This document shows positions 22,995 to 31,222 of a DNA stretch of 31,222 bases, piece by piece; position 1 is the stretch's first letter, and every line of letters begins with the position of its first letter. Origin of the DNA: a virus; IMG/VR virus record IMGVR_UViG_3300009441_000022, positions 1-31,222 of that record, one strand, 5' to 3'. Below the pieces are notes generated by a model that had not been told where the DNA came from, did no database searches, and worked only from the letters and a program-made list of their open reading frames with translations. Position numbers and translations under genes: made by a program.

Positions 22995-25900
22995 TATGTT
23001 GCCATTGCAATTGCACGTAAGTCCTTAAAGAAAGGAACTTTTGCAGAGTTATTGGTACGCATTACAATCTTAAATTGATATTGCGAGAATGCATCTACAT
23101 CTCCACCATCTCCACCAATTAGGAAACGATAATCACGGAAGTTTCTTTCATCAGCAGCAATCGTTTGTTCTGGTGTTTCTAGTGTCCAATCTAAATCAAA
23201 GATATTTTCACCGTCTTGTGCAACTCTCCAATATAAATCAAAGGCAGAACCAACTGGTCTTAAACAAGAAATTATTAGTTTTAAACCAACTGCGGGTTCT
23301 TCGAGTTGACCAACTGTGGTCATGTGTTTTGCAAGAGAAGAACCACCAAACGAAGCGGTTTCTGCAACATAACTTAACGGAACATTGAATCCCGCAGCAG
23401 CAGATGCCGCTTGATTATCAATAATATTGTTTGAAGTTTTAAGTGATACTCTTTGTGCATCAACCAATGGAGAAACATCGCTACGGACTGTTGACATATT
23501 AACTTTAAAGGTTGTGGACTTAGCACCACCTGTAATTTCAGCAGTCTCGTTTGCACTCTTAGCAATAAGTCTTGGAGTTGGGAAATAGTTTTCGTCTCCA
23601 ATACGAATCTCAGAAGAGTACGCACCATCTTTTTGATATCTTGTTTGTCCGACAGAGGCAAATGATTTACCAGTAGTAAACTTAACATTATATGTTATAT
23701 TTGTATCATCGGGTTGTAGTGTTGTAAATTCGGGAACAACAGTATCGAACAGAACTTGTCTATCCGCCTTAACTGCACTTCCACCAATTCTACCACCCGC
23801 ATTTGCAGTACTACCCGCTTCAAATTTGATACCGAATCCATCTGCGTGGGTAACAGTTCTGTTACCGTTTATATTACCCGCAGATAATCCATTACCACCA
23901 ACTGCACCTGAAATTGTGATAGTATCACTTACATCATACCCGTGGTTCGGGAATAACATAGTGACTGTCGCATCGGATGTTGTTGTAAAGAATGGATTAC
24001 TTGAGACAGCTTCTTTTTCGAGAGGAGCGTTTTCAAACACTGCATAACCACCCGCAGTATCAAAGTCCGCAGTGAAGATTTTAAATGCAAGGTCTTTTGT
24101 TTGGTCTGGCTCCCATGTCTTACCATTCTGAGACTTAAATAATGACCCCATAGATGGTTGACGTGAAATACGTTTCTCTGTAGAACCAAGTTCAAACGCA
24201 TAAGTCTCTGCGACATAAGCGTTATAATCAATTGATTCTGCAAGAAGAACAATACAATAATCCTGTTCTGGATTCAAGAAGATTGGTTCATCAAACTCAA
24301 ATGTAGTGGGTGCATTTAAGACCGCAGCTTGTGTTTGAGAAGAAGGAAGGTTTACCGCACTTGGGTTCAAGAACTTAGATGCGTTACCAATAATCTCTGT
24401 AGAAGATGGAGCACCATTTACCATAGGACGAATCTGTAATTCAACAGGAATATTCGCATCCTTGGTTTTAAAATAAGTCTGTACCTTAGTAACAAACATT
24501 CCAGAGGGTTTAGTCACTGTGAATGATTGTGCAAGGGGGTCACGATTACGGACACGTGTAGTCTCTGTCCATCTACGTGTTCTTACTTGAGTAATACGAG
24601 TAGATGTAACAGTCTTCTGTCTGGTGTCTAATGTACCTTGAGCAACATAGTTATTTGATGCGTGTGATAAAGAAGCGGCATCATCATTCTTACTAATATC
24701 AAGTAATTTAAACTCTCTTGTTCCCGCACGGAAACGAGTTGTTTCGTTTGATGGAATAAAGAATGAACCGTCAATTTCACCATTTGAGTTAGATATTAAA
24801 TTCTGAGAACCCTCTGGGTGAGTAGTAGCTAATCTATTTTCTTTACCACTTAGGAAAGTTCCACTTGCATGTCTTTGGAATGCTTTTTCTTTACAGAAAG
24901 TTGCAACATCTTTACCATCAAAGAATGGGAAGTATCTAGTGTTAGGTCTTAGACCTTCTGCACGGAAAGATACCTCACGAGAACGAATGAATGGAAGGAA
25001 TGTTAATGATACAGTTTTATCACCAACAACCTTACGAACTGTTCTATTGCCAACAACTACTTGTTGACTGAAACTTGTTGTTCTACCAGTAAATCCACCT
25101 TCATTAGATGAAGACACACCAGTTTGGTTTATACCGTTTGAACTTCTTTGGGTGTTTAGACCAGACCAGTTCCACTGACCCGCTCCTCTCCATCCTCCAA
25201 AGAGGTTACCGATACCACCACCGCCACCACCAATACCGAATTCACCGAATCCTAATAATGGAATGAAAGGCGCTCCAGACCACTGCCATGAACCACCACC
25301 GCCAGCGAATCCACGTTTCTGTGCAGTACCTACTGCAAGGTTACCTTCGTTTAGGTCACCTAGTTGTTCTTCCGCAGTCTTGTTAATTACGTTTGCGGGT
25401 TTGTATGATGTTTGAAACCACTCATCCGAAGCGGGAGATAGAGTAAGGTTTCCTTCCCCAGTAATAACTGCGAATGGGTTAACGTTCTCTGTTCCAGAAA
25501 CTACGGGTTGACTTATTGATTCAACATGTGTATAATTAAGGAATATCGTATCACCTTTAAGAATAGTATTTGATGATGCGGCACTGTCATACACTAGTCC
25601 AACGTTATCTTCAAACACTGCACAAGAAAGTAAACCTTTAGTTGGTTCAATAGCAGCACGATACTCTGAGTTTTCTGCGTCTGAGAATGCTCTGTTTACA
25701 AAGTTATCTACGAAGAAACCTGATTTCATTCTGGAGTTTCCAGCAGAATCAAGAACTAAAAGTGAAGAGGTATCAAGTTCTAACATACTTAGAGTTGTTG
25801 CTTCTTCTAACTTGTCAATTCTATTCTCAAGTTCAGAGATGTCTTTCATTGTAAATCCTTTCGCTTTGAGAGGAGTCACAACTACGTCAGAGTCATTTAG

Positions 25901-28192
25901 ACCATATGCGTTATGTTCTAGTTCAAATAGACCTAGAGTATTTGATGGAGTTTCGGGAATCTGTGAAGAGAATCCTGCTTCACCGAGAATATTTTTAACT
26001 TCACCTTGTTCTGTAACTACGATTTTATCTGAACGAGGAACATAATATGTTACGTCACCTTGGAAGATATCACCATTAGCAGGGATTTCGTTTTGTGTTG
26101 AAGCAGTAAATACATTACTAGAGTTTACCGCAGAACGGAAATCAACTACGTCACGTAAGTTTACGGATGTTCTAGGCCCGACTTTGAATGCGGGTATCTT
26201 GTCATAATCAACCTTACCTTCGTAAGAGTTAACTGAGAAGTAATCTCCATTACCATGAACAAAATGTTTAAATGCACAATAAACTGTTCCGTTTTGAGTC
26301 TCTCCACCATTCAATACCAATCGACCATTACCATAGAATCCTGCTCGTTGACCATCATCAACAGTAAATTGATGAGAGATATCTGTACCACCAGAATTAG
26401 TTAGTCTAATTGATTGTACACTATAGATATCAGTTTTACTTAAATCTAGATATTTTGCACCAGTTAAAGAATCGGTTGATAGGGTTGCAGTTTTTGTTGC
26501 ATCGGTTAGTGTCTTTGGTCTAACTACTGGTTGTGATTTATTAACTTTATGATACACGATAGCATTGGCAGATGCTACGTTACTAACAGTCATAGCGGTA
26601 GTACCAGAAGAACCAAAGGTTGCACCAGTTTGTACCGCACCAGTAGATGCGTTGACAACAATCCAATCACTTGTATTCACATACGTTTCACCAGTCACGG
26701 TCAAGTTGGGCATAGAGAATGAACTTGACGAATTAGAAATCGTAGCAGAAACTCTTTGAACTTCAAAGTCAACGTCTGTAATCGCTCTTGGTCTTGGATT
26801 AGGAAGAGGATATACTAAGTTTACTTTAGTCGCATCCTTAATCACTGCTTTACTAGATTCAAAAACAGGGATTGCTCTATTAGCTGTGGTAGTACCAAGT
26901 GTTTTAATATTTCGGAAAGACTGTCCACTATTCATCTTGATATCAAATAGATAGACTTTAAATTGAGCACCACTCTTTTCTACAAAACGAACTCTTGCTG
27001 TACCTGTAACACTTGCAGCAGGGTTAGTAGTAGATGTTGATAGATTAACTGTCTTAAATAATGAACCAATGTCACCCTTTACTTCACTACACAAGACAAA
27101 TTGACCATAACTAATACCAGATACTTCATTCGTTAAAGTTACGTCAGTTCTTGGTTTTGCGATAGTAAGAGGTGTTGGTTTTTCTGTTGCACCACGATGT
27201 CCGTTTATGTATGCAGTACCATCTGATACAGATGCAAGTAAATTGTCTCCTGAGTCACTAAAATCTATAGTGAAGTCTTTTGCAATGTAATCACCAGACT
27301 CATCAAAGGTTCTTTGTGCAACAAGTGTATTAGGTGCATTGTAAGTATCTGCACCAGTCACTTGGTCAACTATATTACCTTCAACAATATCGCAGTAATA
27401 AACAAAGTTTTCATCTGCGGCAACGTCAGCTTTTGTTACTAAAGTAAGTTTGATACGATATCTGTCAGCGCCAGGCGAGGATAGATTAGGGTTCGCACCC
27501 TGATTATCATATAACTCGTTAGTATCTGCAACAGTAACAATGTCTTCTGTTACTCTAAAACCAATAGTTTTAGTAGGATATCTTGTATATTTTGATATAA
27601 TAAGTGATTGAGGTTTTGCAAATACAAAGTGTCCACGAGTAAAGAAATCACCCGCTGCATTTGATACTTGACAACCTTGTCCTACGGCAGGGTTTGCAAT
27701 AGTATTTGTTGATTGTACAGTAAAGGTAAAACTACCACTTGAAATATCAACACCCGCATTCATACGAACAGGGTTTGTTCCCACAGAACCACCAGAGGTG
27801 TTTGTGTATTGAACATATAGTGTTGCTGGGTCTGAACCTGTAGCAGGAACAACTTCTAGAATTCTTACAGCAGTACTTGTTGCACTATGAGTAAACTCAA
27901 GTCCTAGTAAAGAAGAGGTATCGTCTGGTAGAGTTCTTACTGAAGTATCTAATTTAATAAACTCGTAATTACTATTGACATGAGGCCCGCCAGGATTTAC
28001 GGCAGAACCATCTAGGAAAATATTACGACCAAATCTTCCGATTTCCTCTTGAATGATTGTTTGTAACTGGGTAAGTTCACGTGCTTGAATCGCTCTACCA
28101 CTGTTAAAGAGGACACGATGATAATTATCACTGTCCCTAAAATCATCCTTATAGGTTGATTGAAATACGTTAGATGTAAATGTCTTTGACAT
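22994..28192 (-). CDS. Giant DUF4815-type virion protein (1732 aa)
   Basis: This is a very large structural protein, probably part of the baseplate or tail-fibre attachment. The N-terminus (about residues 8-65) reads FQSTYKDDFRDSDNYHRVLF, then NSGRAIQARELTQLQTIIQE, then EIGRFGRNIFLDGSAV. This is the pattern of the DUF4815 proteins found in marine T4-like phages. Near residues 781-797 a short coiled coil (SELENRIDKLEEATT) occurs. Residues about 958-1015 are strikingly Gly/Trp-rich. From about residue 1195 there is a carbohydrate-module-like beta region (GMFVTKVQTYFKTKDANIPV, then LNPEQDYCIVLLAES). The last part contains DYRFLIGGDGGDVDAFSQYQ and ends AIAMAT. It follows gp8 by 9 bp and overlaps the 68-aa gene by TAATG. 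An AAGGT ribosome binding site precedes the ATG. Confidence 0.8.
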   Translation of the reverse strand: MSKTFTSNVFQSTYKDDFRDSDNYHRVLFNSGRAIQARELTQLQTIIQEEIGRFGRNIFLDGSAVNPGGPHVNSNYEFIKLDTSVRTLPDDTSSLLGLEFTHSATSTAVRILEVVPATGSDPATLYVQYTNTSGGSVGTNPVRMNAGVDISSGSFTFTVQSTNTIANPAVGQGCQVSNAAGDFFTRGHFVFAKPQSLIISKYTRYPTKTIGFRVTEDIVTVADTNELYDNQGANPNLSSPGADRYRIKLTLVTKADVAADENFVYYCDIVEGNIVDQVTGADTYNAPNTLVAQRTFDESGDYIAKDFTIDFSDSGDNLLASVSDGTAYINGHRGATEKPTPLTIAKPRTDVTLTNEVSGISYGQFVLCSEVKGDIGSLFKTVNLSTSTTNPAASVTGTARVRFVEKSGAQFKVYLFDIKMNSGQSFRNIKTLGTTTANRAIPVFESSKAVIKDATKVNLVYPLPNPRPRAITDVDFEVQRVSATISNSSSSFSMPNLTVTGETYVNTSDWIVVNASTGAVQTGATFGSSGTTAMTVSNVASANAIVYHKVNKSQPVVRPKTLTDATKTATLSTDSLTGAKYLDLSKTDIYSVQSIRLTNSGGTDISHQFTVDDGQRAGFYGNGRLVLNGGETQNGTVYCAFKHFVHGNGDYFSVNSYEGKVDYDKIPAFKVGPRTSVNLRDVVDFRSAVNSSNVFTASTQNEIPANGDIFQGDVTYYVPRSDKIVVTEQGEVKNILGEAGFSSQIPETPSNTLGLFELEHNAYGLNDSDVVVTPLKAKGFTMKDISELENRIDKLEEATTLSMLELDTSSLLVLDSAGNSRMKSGFFVDNFVNRAFSDAENSEYRAAIEPTKGLLSCAVFEDNVGLVYDSAASSNTILKGDTIFLNYTHVESISQPVVSGTENVNPFAVITGEGNLTLSPASDEWFQTSYKPANVINKTAEEQLGDLNEGNLAVGTAQKRGFAGGGGSWQWSGAPFIPLLGFGEFGIGGGGGGIGNLFGGWRGAGQWNWSGLNTQRSSNGINQTGVSSSNEGGFTGRTTSFSQQVVVGNRTVRKVVGDKTVSLTFLPFIRSREVSFRAEGLRPNTRYFPFFDGKDVATFCKEKAFQRHASGTFLSGKENRLATTHPEGSQNLISNSNGEIDGSFFIPSNETTRFRAGTREFKLLDISKNDDAASLSHASNNYVAQGTLDTRQKTVTSTRITQVRTRRWTETTRVRNRDPLAQSFTVTKPSGMFVTKVQTYFKTKDANIPVELQIRPMVNGAPSSTEIIGNASKFLNPSAVNLPSSQTQAAVLNAPTTFEFDEPIFLNPEQDYCIVLLAESIDYNAYVAETYAFELGSTEKRISRQPSMGSLFKSQNGKTWEPDQTKDLAFKIFTADFDTAGGYAVFENAPLEKEAVSSNPFFTTTSDATVTMLFPNHGYDVSDTITISGAVGGNGLSAGNINGNRTVTHADGFGIKFEAGSTANAGGRIGGSAVKADRQVLFDTVVPEFTTLQPDDTNITYNVKFTTGKSFASVGQTRYQKDGAYSSEIRIGDENYFPTPRLIAKSANETAEITGGAKSTTFKVNMSTVRSDVSPLVDAQRVSLKTSNNIIDNQAASAAAGFNVPLSYVAETASFGGSSLAKHMTTVGQLEEPAVGLKLIISCLRPVGSAFDLYWRVAQDGENIFDLDWTLETPEQTIAADERNFRDYRFLIGGDGGDVDAFSQYQFKIVMRTNNSAKVPFFKDLRAIAMAT

Positions 28193-28201
28193 GTCTTTAC
28201 C

Positions 28202-29560
28202 TTAAATTTGGATTACGATTTTAATATCTTCAGTCTGGTCTGCACTACGAGTAACCGCTGCACGGTTATCTATATACAATACTTCACCAGAGAATACGTC
28301 AATTTCTGGGTTTACGTATGGATGAAAAGATGCGTTTAATACTCCCGCACCATTACCATCTATTTCTGATATTGCTTCGCCTGAACCAAAATTACCAAAA
28401 CCAGTTACTTCGGTTTGGTGATACCATATATTAGAAGAATCTACTTTGTCAATTAATCCTTGGATTCCAGTAGTCGAACCTTCAATAGTGTTATCTGCGG
28501 TAAACCCTTGAGATACACTTCCTAATACTAGTTTCTTTAAACCAATACCTGTAGAGGCAGTAAAGTCTACTGAACCAGAACTGTCTTTTAAATTTCTAAT
28601 TAAACCAACTTGACGGAAGTCATTACCAATGATAAAGTCATTTCCTTCTGTACCAGATGGTTTTGCGTTAAACATGATTGAGGTAGAACGAAGGTCATCC
28701 CTTGGGTCTCCTCCATGTCCTAATACAGGTGAAAGTATTGCTCTAATTCCCGCTGGCTTTGTTGGAGCACCACCACCAGTTACAGTAACATCTGCATAAT
28801 CATATCCACTACCAAGTGTGTAAGCACCAGAACTATCAATGAGTTCTACCCTTACAACTTGTCCACCAGAGATTGTTGCACTCGCTTTTGCTTTTGTACC
28901 ATTACCTATTACGGTGACAGTTGGTGTGGACGTATATCCTGAACCACCTGAGTCAATTGCATAACCTGTAACTTGTCCTATGATAGCGGCATTCTGTACT
29001 GCAAGTTGTTCGACATCAGCAGCAGGGGAATCTGAGTCAGTCGCACCTTGTAATTTAATTGGTAAATAGTTGGCAGAAATATATTTGTTTGCGTCTAAAG
29101 CACTGATAGAATATAAGAATTTCCAAATGTAACCATCTGCGGTATCAAATGCAACACCAGTTGTATTACCAGTCGGTTGAACACTAGATACCTGTGATTG
29201 TCCTGCCGCATTTTTAGATTGTTGAATACACATGTATACTTGGTTATTGTCATTCATAACATAGTATGACTGAGCAGGATAACCTACTTGTGCATCATCG
29301 TATGCGGAATAGATTGCACCAGAAGACCAGTTGTATCTGGGAACAACAAAGGATAAATCAATAATGTTTTTTGCAGATTGTACTCCAAGACGAAAGTTTC
29401 TTTCTTCTCTTGCAGAACTTATGGCAGTTGGCGCTATGTCAGAATCATTCCAATCTTCGGAACGACCTATTACTGCAAAGTAATTTTCTCCTGCGGCATC
29501 AAAATCTGTTTTGATATCCTTTAATACTTGTTTCTTTAAATCTTGAGTTATAATCGCCAT
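28202..29560 (-). CDS. 8: Baseplate wedge subunit gp8
   Basis: This protein corresponds to T4 gp8, a dimeric baseplate wedge component. Shared features with T4 gp8 (334 aa) include an early GRSEDWND matching FGRSEPWSS, and FVVPRYNWSSGAIYSAYDD matching VIPRRDWGDTRYPDPY. DTADGYIWKFLYSI matches EPGDGYVWEYLFEI. The C-terminus EVLYIDNRAAVTRSADQTED, followed by IKIVIQI, matches EMIYMENRPPIIMAMDQTEE then INILFTF. At 452 residues it is longer; the extra length is in the Gly/Ser-rich middle (about residues 190-300, AIDSGGSGYTSTPTVTVIGN), which looks like an inserted beta-domain. It lies 5 bp after the 341-aa gene and 9 bp before the giant DUF4815-type gene. The alignment is from memory by eye, but both ends agree. 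Confidence 0.87.
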   Translation of the reverse strand: MAIITQDLKKQVLKDIKTDFDAAGENYFAVIGRSEDWNDSDIAPTAISSAREERNFRLGVQSAKNIIDLSFVVPRYNWSSGAIYSAYDDAQVGYPAQSYYVMNDNNQVYMCIQQSKNAAGQSQVSSVQPTGNTTGVAFDTADGYIWKFLYSISALDANKYISANYLPIKLQGATDSDSPAADVEQLAVQNAAIIGQVTGYAIDSGGSGYTSTPTVTVIGNGTKAKASATISGGQVVRVELIDSSGAYTLGSGYDYADVTVTGGGAPTKPAGIRAILSPVLGHGGDPRDDLRSTSIMFNAKPSGTEGNDFIIGNDFRQVGLIRNLKDSSGSVDFTASTGIGLKKLVLGSVSQGFTADNTIEGSTTGIQGLIDKVDSSNIWYHQTEVTGFGNFGSGEAISEIDGNGAGVLNASFHPYVNPEIDVFSGEVLYIDNRAAVTRSADQTEDIKIVIQI

Positions 29561-29565
29561 TTCAA

Positions 29566-30591
29566 TTACCCTATTGTTGTGCCATTATTTGACACGAAAA
29601 ACCATTTGCTTTTAGTTGAGTTCCATACTAGTATACATCCGTCACCTTGTCCGAAAGAGATATGGCCATTATTACCTACACCATAGATATTTGAAGTACC
29701 ACCTACAGTAAGTCTTGCTTCACCCGCACCAACGTTACTGAAGTATTTTACTTCCCCTTGAATTGTTCCATCTCCGATAGTTGGAAGGATTTGTGAACCA
29801 GAGTTAAATACTGTTAATGGTTCATTCATATCTATAGCAGTAGTAGAAGCAACATCTGTTCCTTTTTCTAGAACAAGTTTGTTTTTGATTTCAACTGCAC
29901 CAGTACCTTTTGCGGCAAGTTCAAGACTAATATTTGTGTCACCACCGTCTACATCTATTGATGGACTATTGCCTGTGGCACTGTTTGTCATTGTGACAAA
30001 GTTTACCGCACTTGCAGTCTTTACAAACTTTAAATATTCATTATCTGCACTATCGAACAGAATTGAACCACCAGAAATACCACCAAACACGGGGTTATTA
30101 ACTGTCAACCCACCGATAGTCTTATTAAGTAATGTTTGAGTTGCATTTGCAAACACAAATTCATCATTACTTTGTAGTGCGGGTAGTGAAATATTACGGT
30201 TCGCACTAATGTCACCTACTAGTACATTGTACGTATGACTCGCATTCGCATCTCTAATCTTAGGTGTTGTTAGTGTCGGAACAAGAATAGTCTTGTTGGT
30301 CAACGTCTGAGCACAAGAGTCTAATATTAATGTTCCACTGTCATCTGGAATATAGACGGTATTATCTTGTGTTGGTTCAACTGGAGAAAGTACAGTTTGA
30401 TGGGCATTTGATGCCAATCCTTCGAAGATTGCTCCACTCGCTGCAAGTTTTACGTTCGCAGTAGCAGAATCTCCACCAATAGAGGTGTAGAGTTCTGCAA
30501 AGTTCTCGTTTATTTTTTGAGCAGCAGTACGTAAGGTATCACCTGTACCATCGTTTGCTGTTATTCCTCTGTTTAGTAGTTGTTTCGCCAT
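29566..30591 (-). CDS. Tail/baseplate-associated structural protein (341 aa)
   Basis: The N-terminus carries the motif RGITANDGTGDTLRTAAQKI then NENFAELYTSIGG. This is a common opening of phage baseplate and fibre proteins that anchor to the tail. The middle shows paired repeats ending in LTNKTI / LLNKTI, with TLTTPKIRDANASHTYNV and GGLTVNNPVFGGISGG, as in many fibre shafts. The C-terminus, ISFGQGDGCILVWNSTKSKW followed by FFVSNNGTTIG, looks like a compact beta tip. It is the first gene after a perfect late promoter and lies directly upstream of gp8. T4 has no fibre-like gene at this place, so this looks like a lineage-specific addition. Virion function is likely; the exact role is unknown. 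Confidence 0.75.
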   Translation of the reverse strand: MAKQLLNRGITANDGTGDTLRTAAQKINENFAELYTSIGGDSATANVKLAASGAIFEGLASNAHQTVLSPVEPTQDNTVYIPDDSGTLILDSCAQTLTNKTILVPTLTTPKIRDANASHTYNVLVGDISANRNISLPALQSNDEFVFANATQTLLNKTIGGLTVNNPVFGGISGGSILFDSADNEYLKFVKTASAVNFVTMTNSATGNSPSIDVDGGDTNISLELAAKGTGAVEIKNKLVLEKGTDVASTTAIDMNEPLTVFNSGSQILPTIGDGTIQGEVKYFSNVGAGEARLTVGGTSNIYGVGNNGHISFGQGDGCILVWNSTKSKWFFVSNNGTTIG

Positions 30592-30613
30592 TTGATAATC
30601 CGTCTATTTAATC

Positions 30614-30621
30614 TATTTATA
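30614..30621 (-). promoter_or_regulatory. T4-type late promoter upstream of the 341-aa gene and gp8
   Basis: Perfect TATAAATA on the minus strand in the 41-bp gap after the right-edge gene, 22 bases before the ATG of the 341-aa gene. It is expected to start the late transcript covering the 341-aa protein, gp8 and the giant DUF4815-type protein. Confidence 0.8.
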
Positions 30622-30632
30622 AGTATTTTACA

Positions 30633-31222
30633 CTACAATGTAAAACTTTTTAGGTATTGGTCACTATCTGCACTGTAAAAAATATGTTTCTCTTGGTCTA
30701 TTGTTTCCCAATGGAAATGGTTTGATAAATCCATACCATTTGTTTCAAATTCGTCAGAATCATCAAATGTTGGAGATGTTGCAGTTTGTGCTTCTCTCAA
30801 TGATGAATACTGATTTTCAATAGTCTGTATAGTATTTGGTCTGAACCCTCTGATATCAGTAAGTTCTGCATTAATTCTACTTAACACACCATCTGAATCA
30901 CTATATAGGTCATCAACAATTGCAGTTAAATCTAGTGTTGGTAACACATTAAACGCCCCTGTATTTTCAATAGTAATTGGTGGGGGTGGTTCGGCCAGAA
31001 CCAAAGGAGCAGTTATCTCATCCTTTGCTTGAGATACAATTTGTACCTCACTACCAACAAACATGCCAGCAGGATGGACGAACAACTTATACGGTTCTTT
31101 CCATTGTGTTTCTGCAATCTCTGATTTGATAAGTAATGCAAAAGTTTGATATAATCTGTTATCAGTTATAAACTTCTGAGAGTTAAAACCAATCTTAGAG
31201 TCTTCTTCTCCGACCTTAAATA
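30633..31222 (-). CDS. C-terminal part of a structural/baseplate protein (N-terminus outside window)
   Basis: The frame is open from the right edge of the window to a stop codon, giving about 195 residues. The visible part begins FKVGEEDSKIGFNSQKFITD, then NRLYQTFALLIKSEIAETQW and KEPYKLFVHPAGMFVGSEVQ. The RLYQTF..LIKS..., K.FVHPAGM pattern is familiar from the C-terminus of large baseplate-region proteins that precede gp8 in marine T4-like phages. The remainder is acidic and Ser/Asp-rich, ending DSDQYLKSFTL. From position it could be the functional counterpart of T4 gp7, but I see no clear sequence evidence for that. An internal TTG codon is not the real start, because the frame continues without a stop to the window edge. 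Confidence 0.7.
   Translation of the reverse strand, partial: FKVGEEDSKIGFNSQKFITDNRLYQTFALLIKSEIAETQWKEPYKLFVHPAGMFVGSEVQIVSQAKDEITAPLVLAEPPPPITIENTGAFNVLPTLDLTAIVDDLYSDSDGVLSRINAELTDIRGFRPNTIQTIENQYSSLREAQTATSPTFDDSDEFETNGMDLSNHFHWETIDQEKHIFYSADSDQYLKSFTL

Noticed and set aside
30633-31085. A complete 150-aa gene starting from TTG
   Set aside because: The frame continues without a stop to the window edge with good protein-like sequence, so it is the end of a longer gene.

Overview
The window is part of the late (virion) gene region of a T4-like contractile-tailed phage. All 21 genes lie on the minus strand, most are packed with gaps below 75 bp or with small overlaps, and no host-type gene, tRNA, IS element or CRISPR array is visible. 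The AT-rich composition and the fibre-like sequence motifs (NLYYT/ARADSD repeats, VTDAGGDGS repeats, a DUF4815-type protein, small translationally coupled ORFs) resemble marine T4-like phages such as cyanophages and pelagiphages. The host cannot be read from the sequence, and no photosynthesis gene is present in the window.

Layout in transcription order (right to left). Right edge: the C-terminal part of a structural/baseplate protein, then a perfect T4-type late promoter (TATAAATA), a 341-aa tail protein, the baseplate wedge protein gp8, a giant 1732-aa DUF4815-type protein and a 68-aa coiled-coil protein. Next come three repeat-built fibre-like proteins: a 499-aa protein with about 15 NELD-type repeats, and an 849-aa and 1183-aa paralogous pair built on a four-residue repeat. 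After these comes a cassette of likely accessory or modifying proteins: a 153-aa charged coiled-coil protein, a GT8-like glycosyltransferase and a 2OG-Fe(II) oxygenase-like protein. A second late promoter then precedes a 122-aa BppU-N-like Ig-type protein and a 1509-aa repetitive fibre.

Left third: the canonical T4 head-tail connector and packaging block in T4 order: gp13, gp14, gp15, gp16, gp17, gp18 (behind its own late promoter), gp19, a rho-independent terminator, and gp20 (portal), which runs off the left edge.

The T4 core genes are orthodox. The unusual part is the roughly 20 kb between gp8 and gp13. In T4 this interval holds genes 9-12 and wac; here it holds unrelated fibre-like genes plus two enzymes. 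The most striking element is a tetrapeptide repeat (aromatic - small - Gly/Arg/Ala - Asn/Asp/Thr) encoded by a 12-bp DNA period over about 2.7 kb in the larger paralog. The nearby glycosyltransferase and oxygenase suggest a fibre that is chemically decorated. That link is inference from gene neighbourhood.
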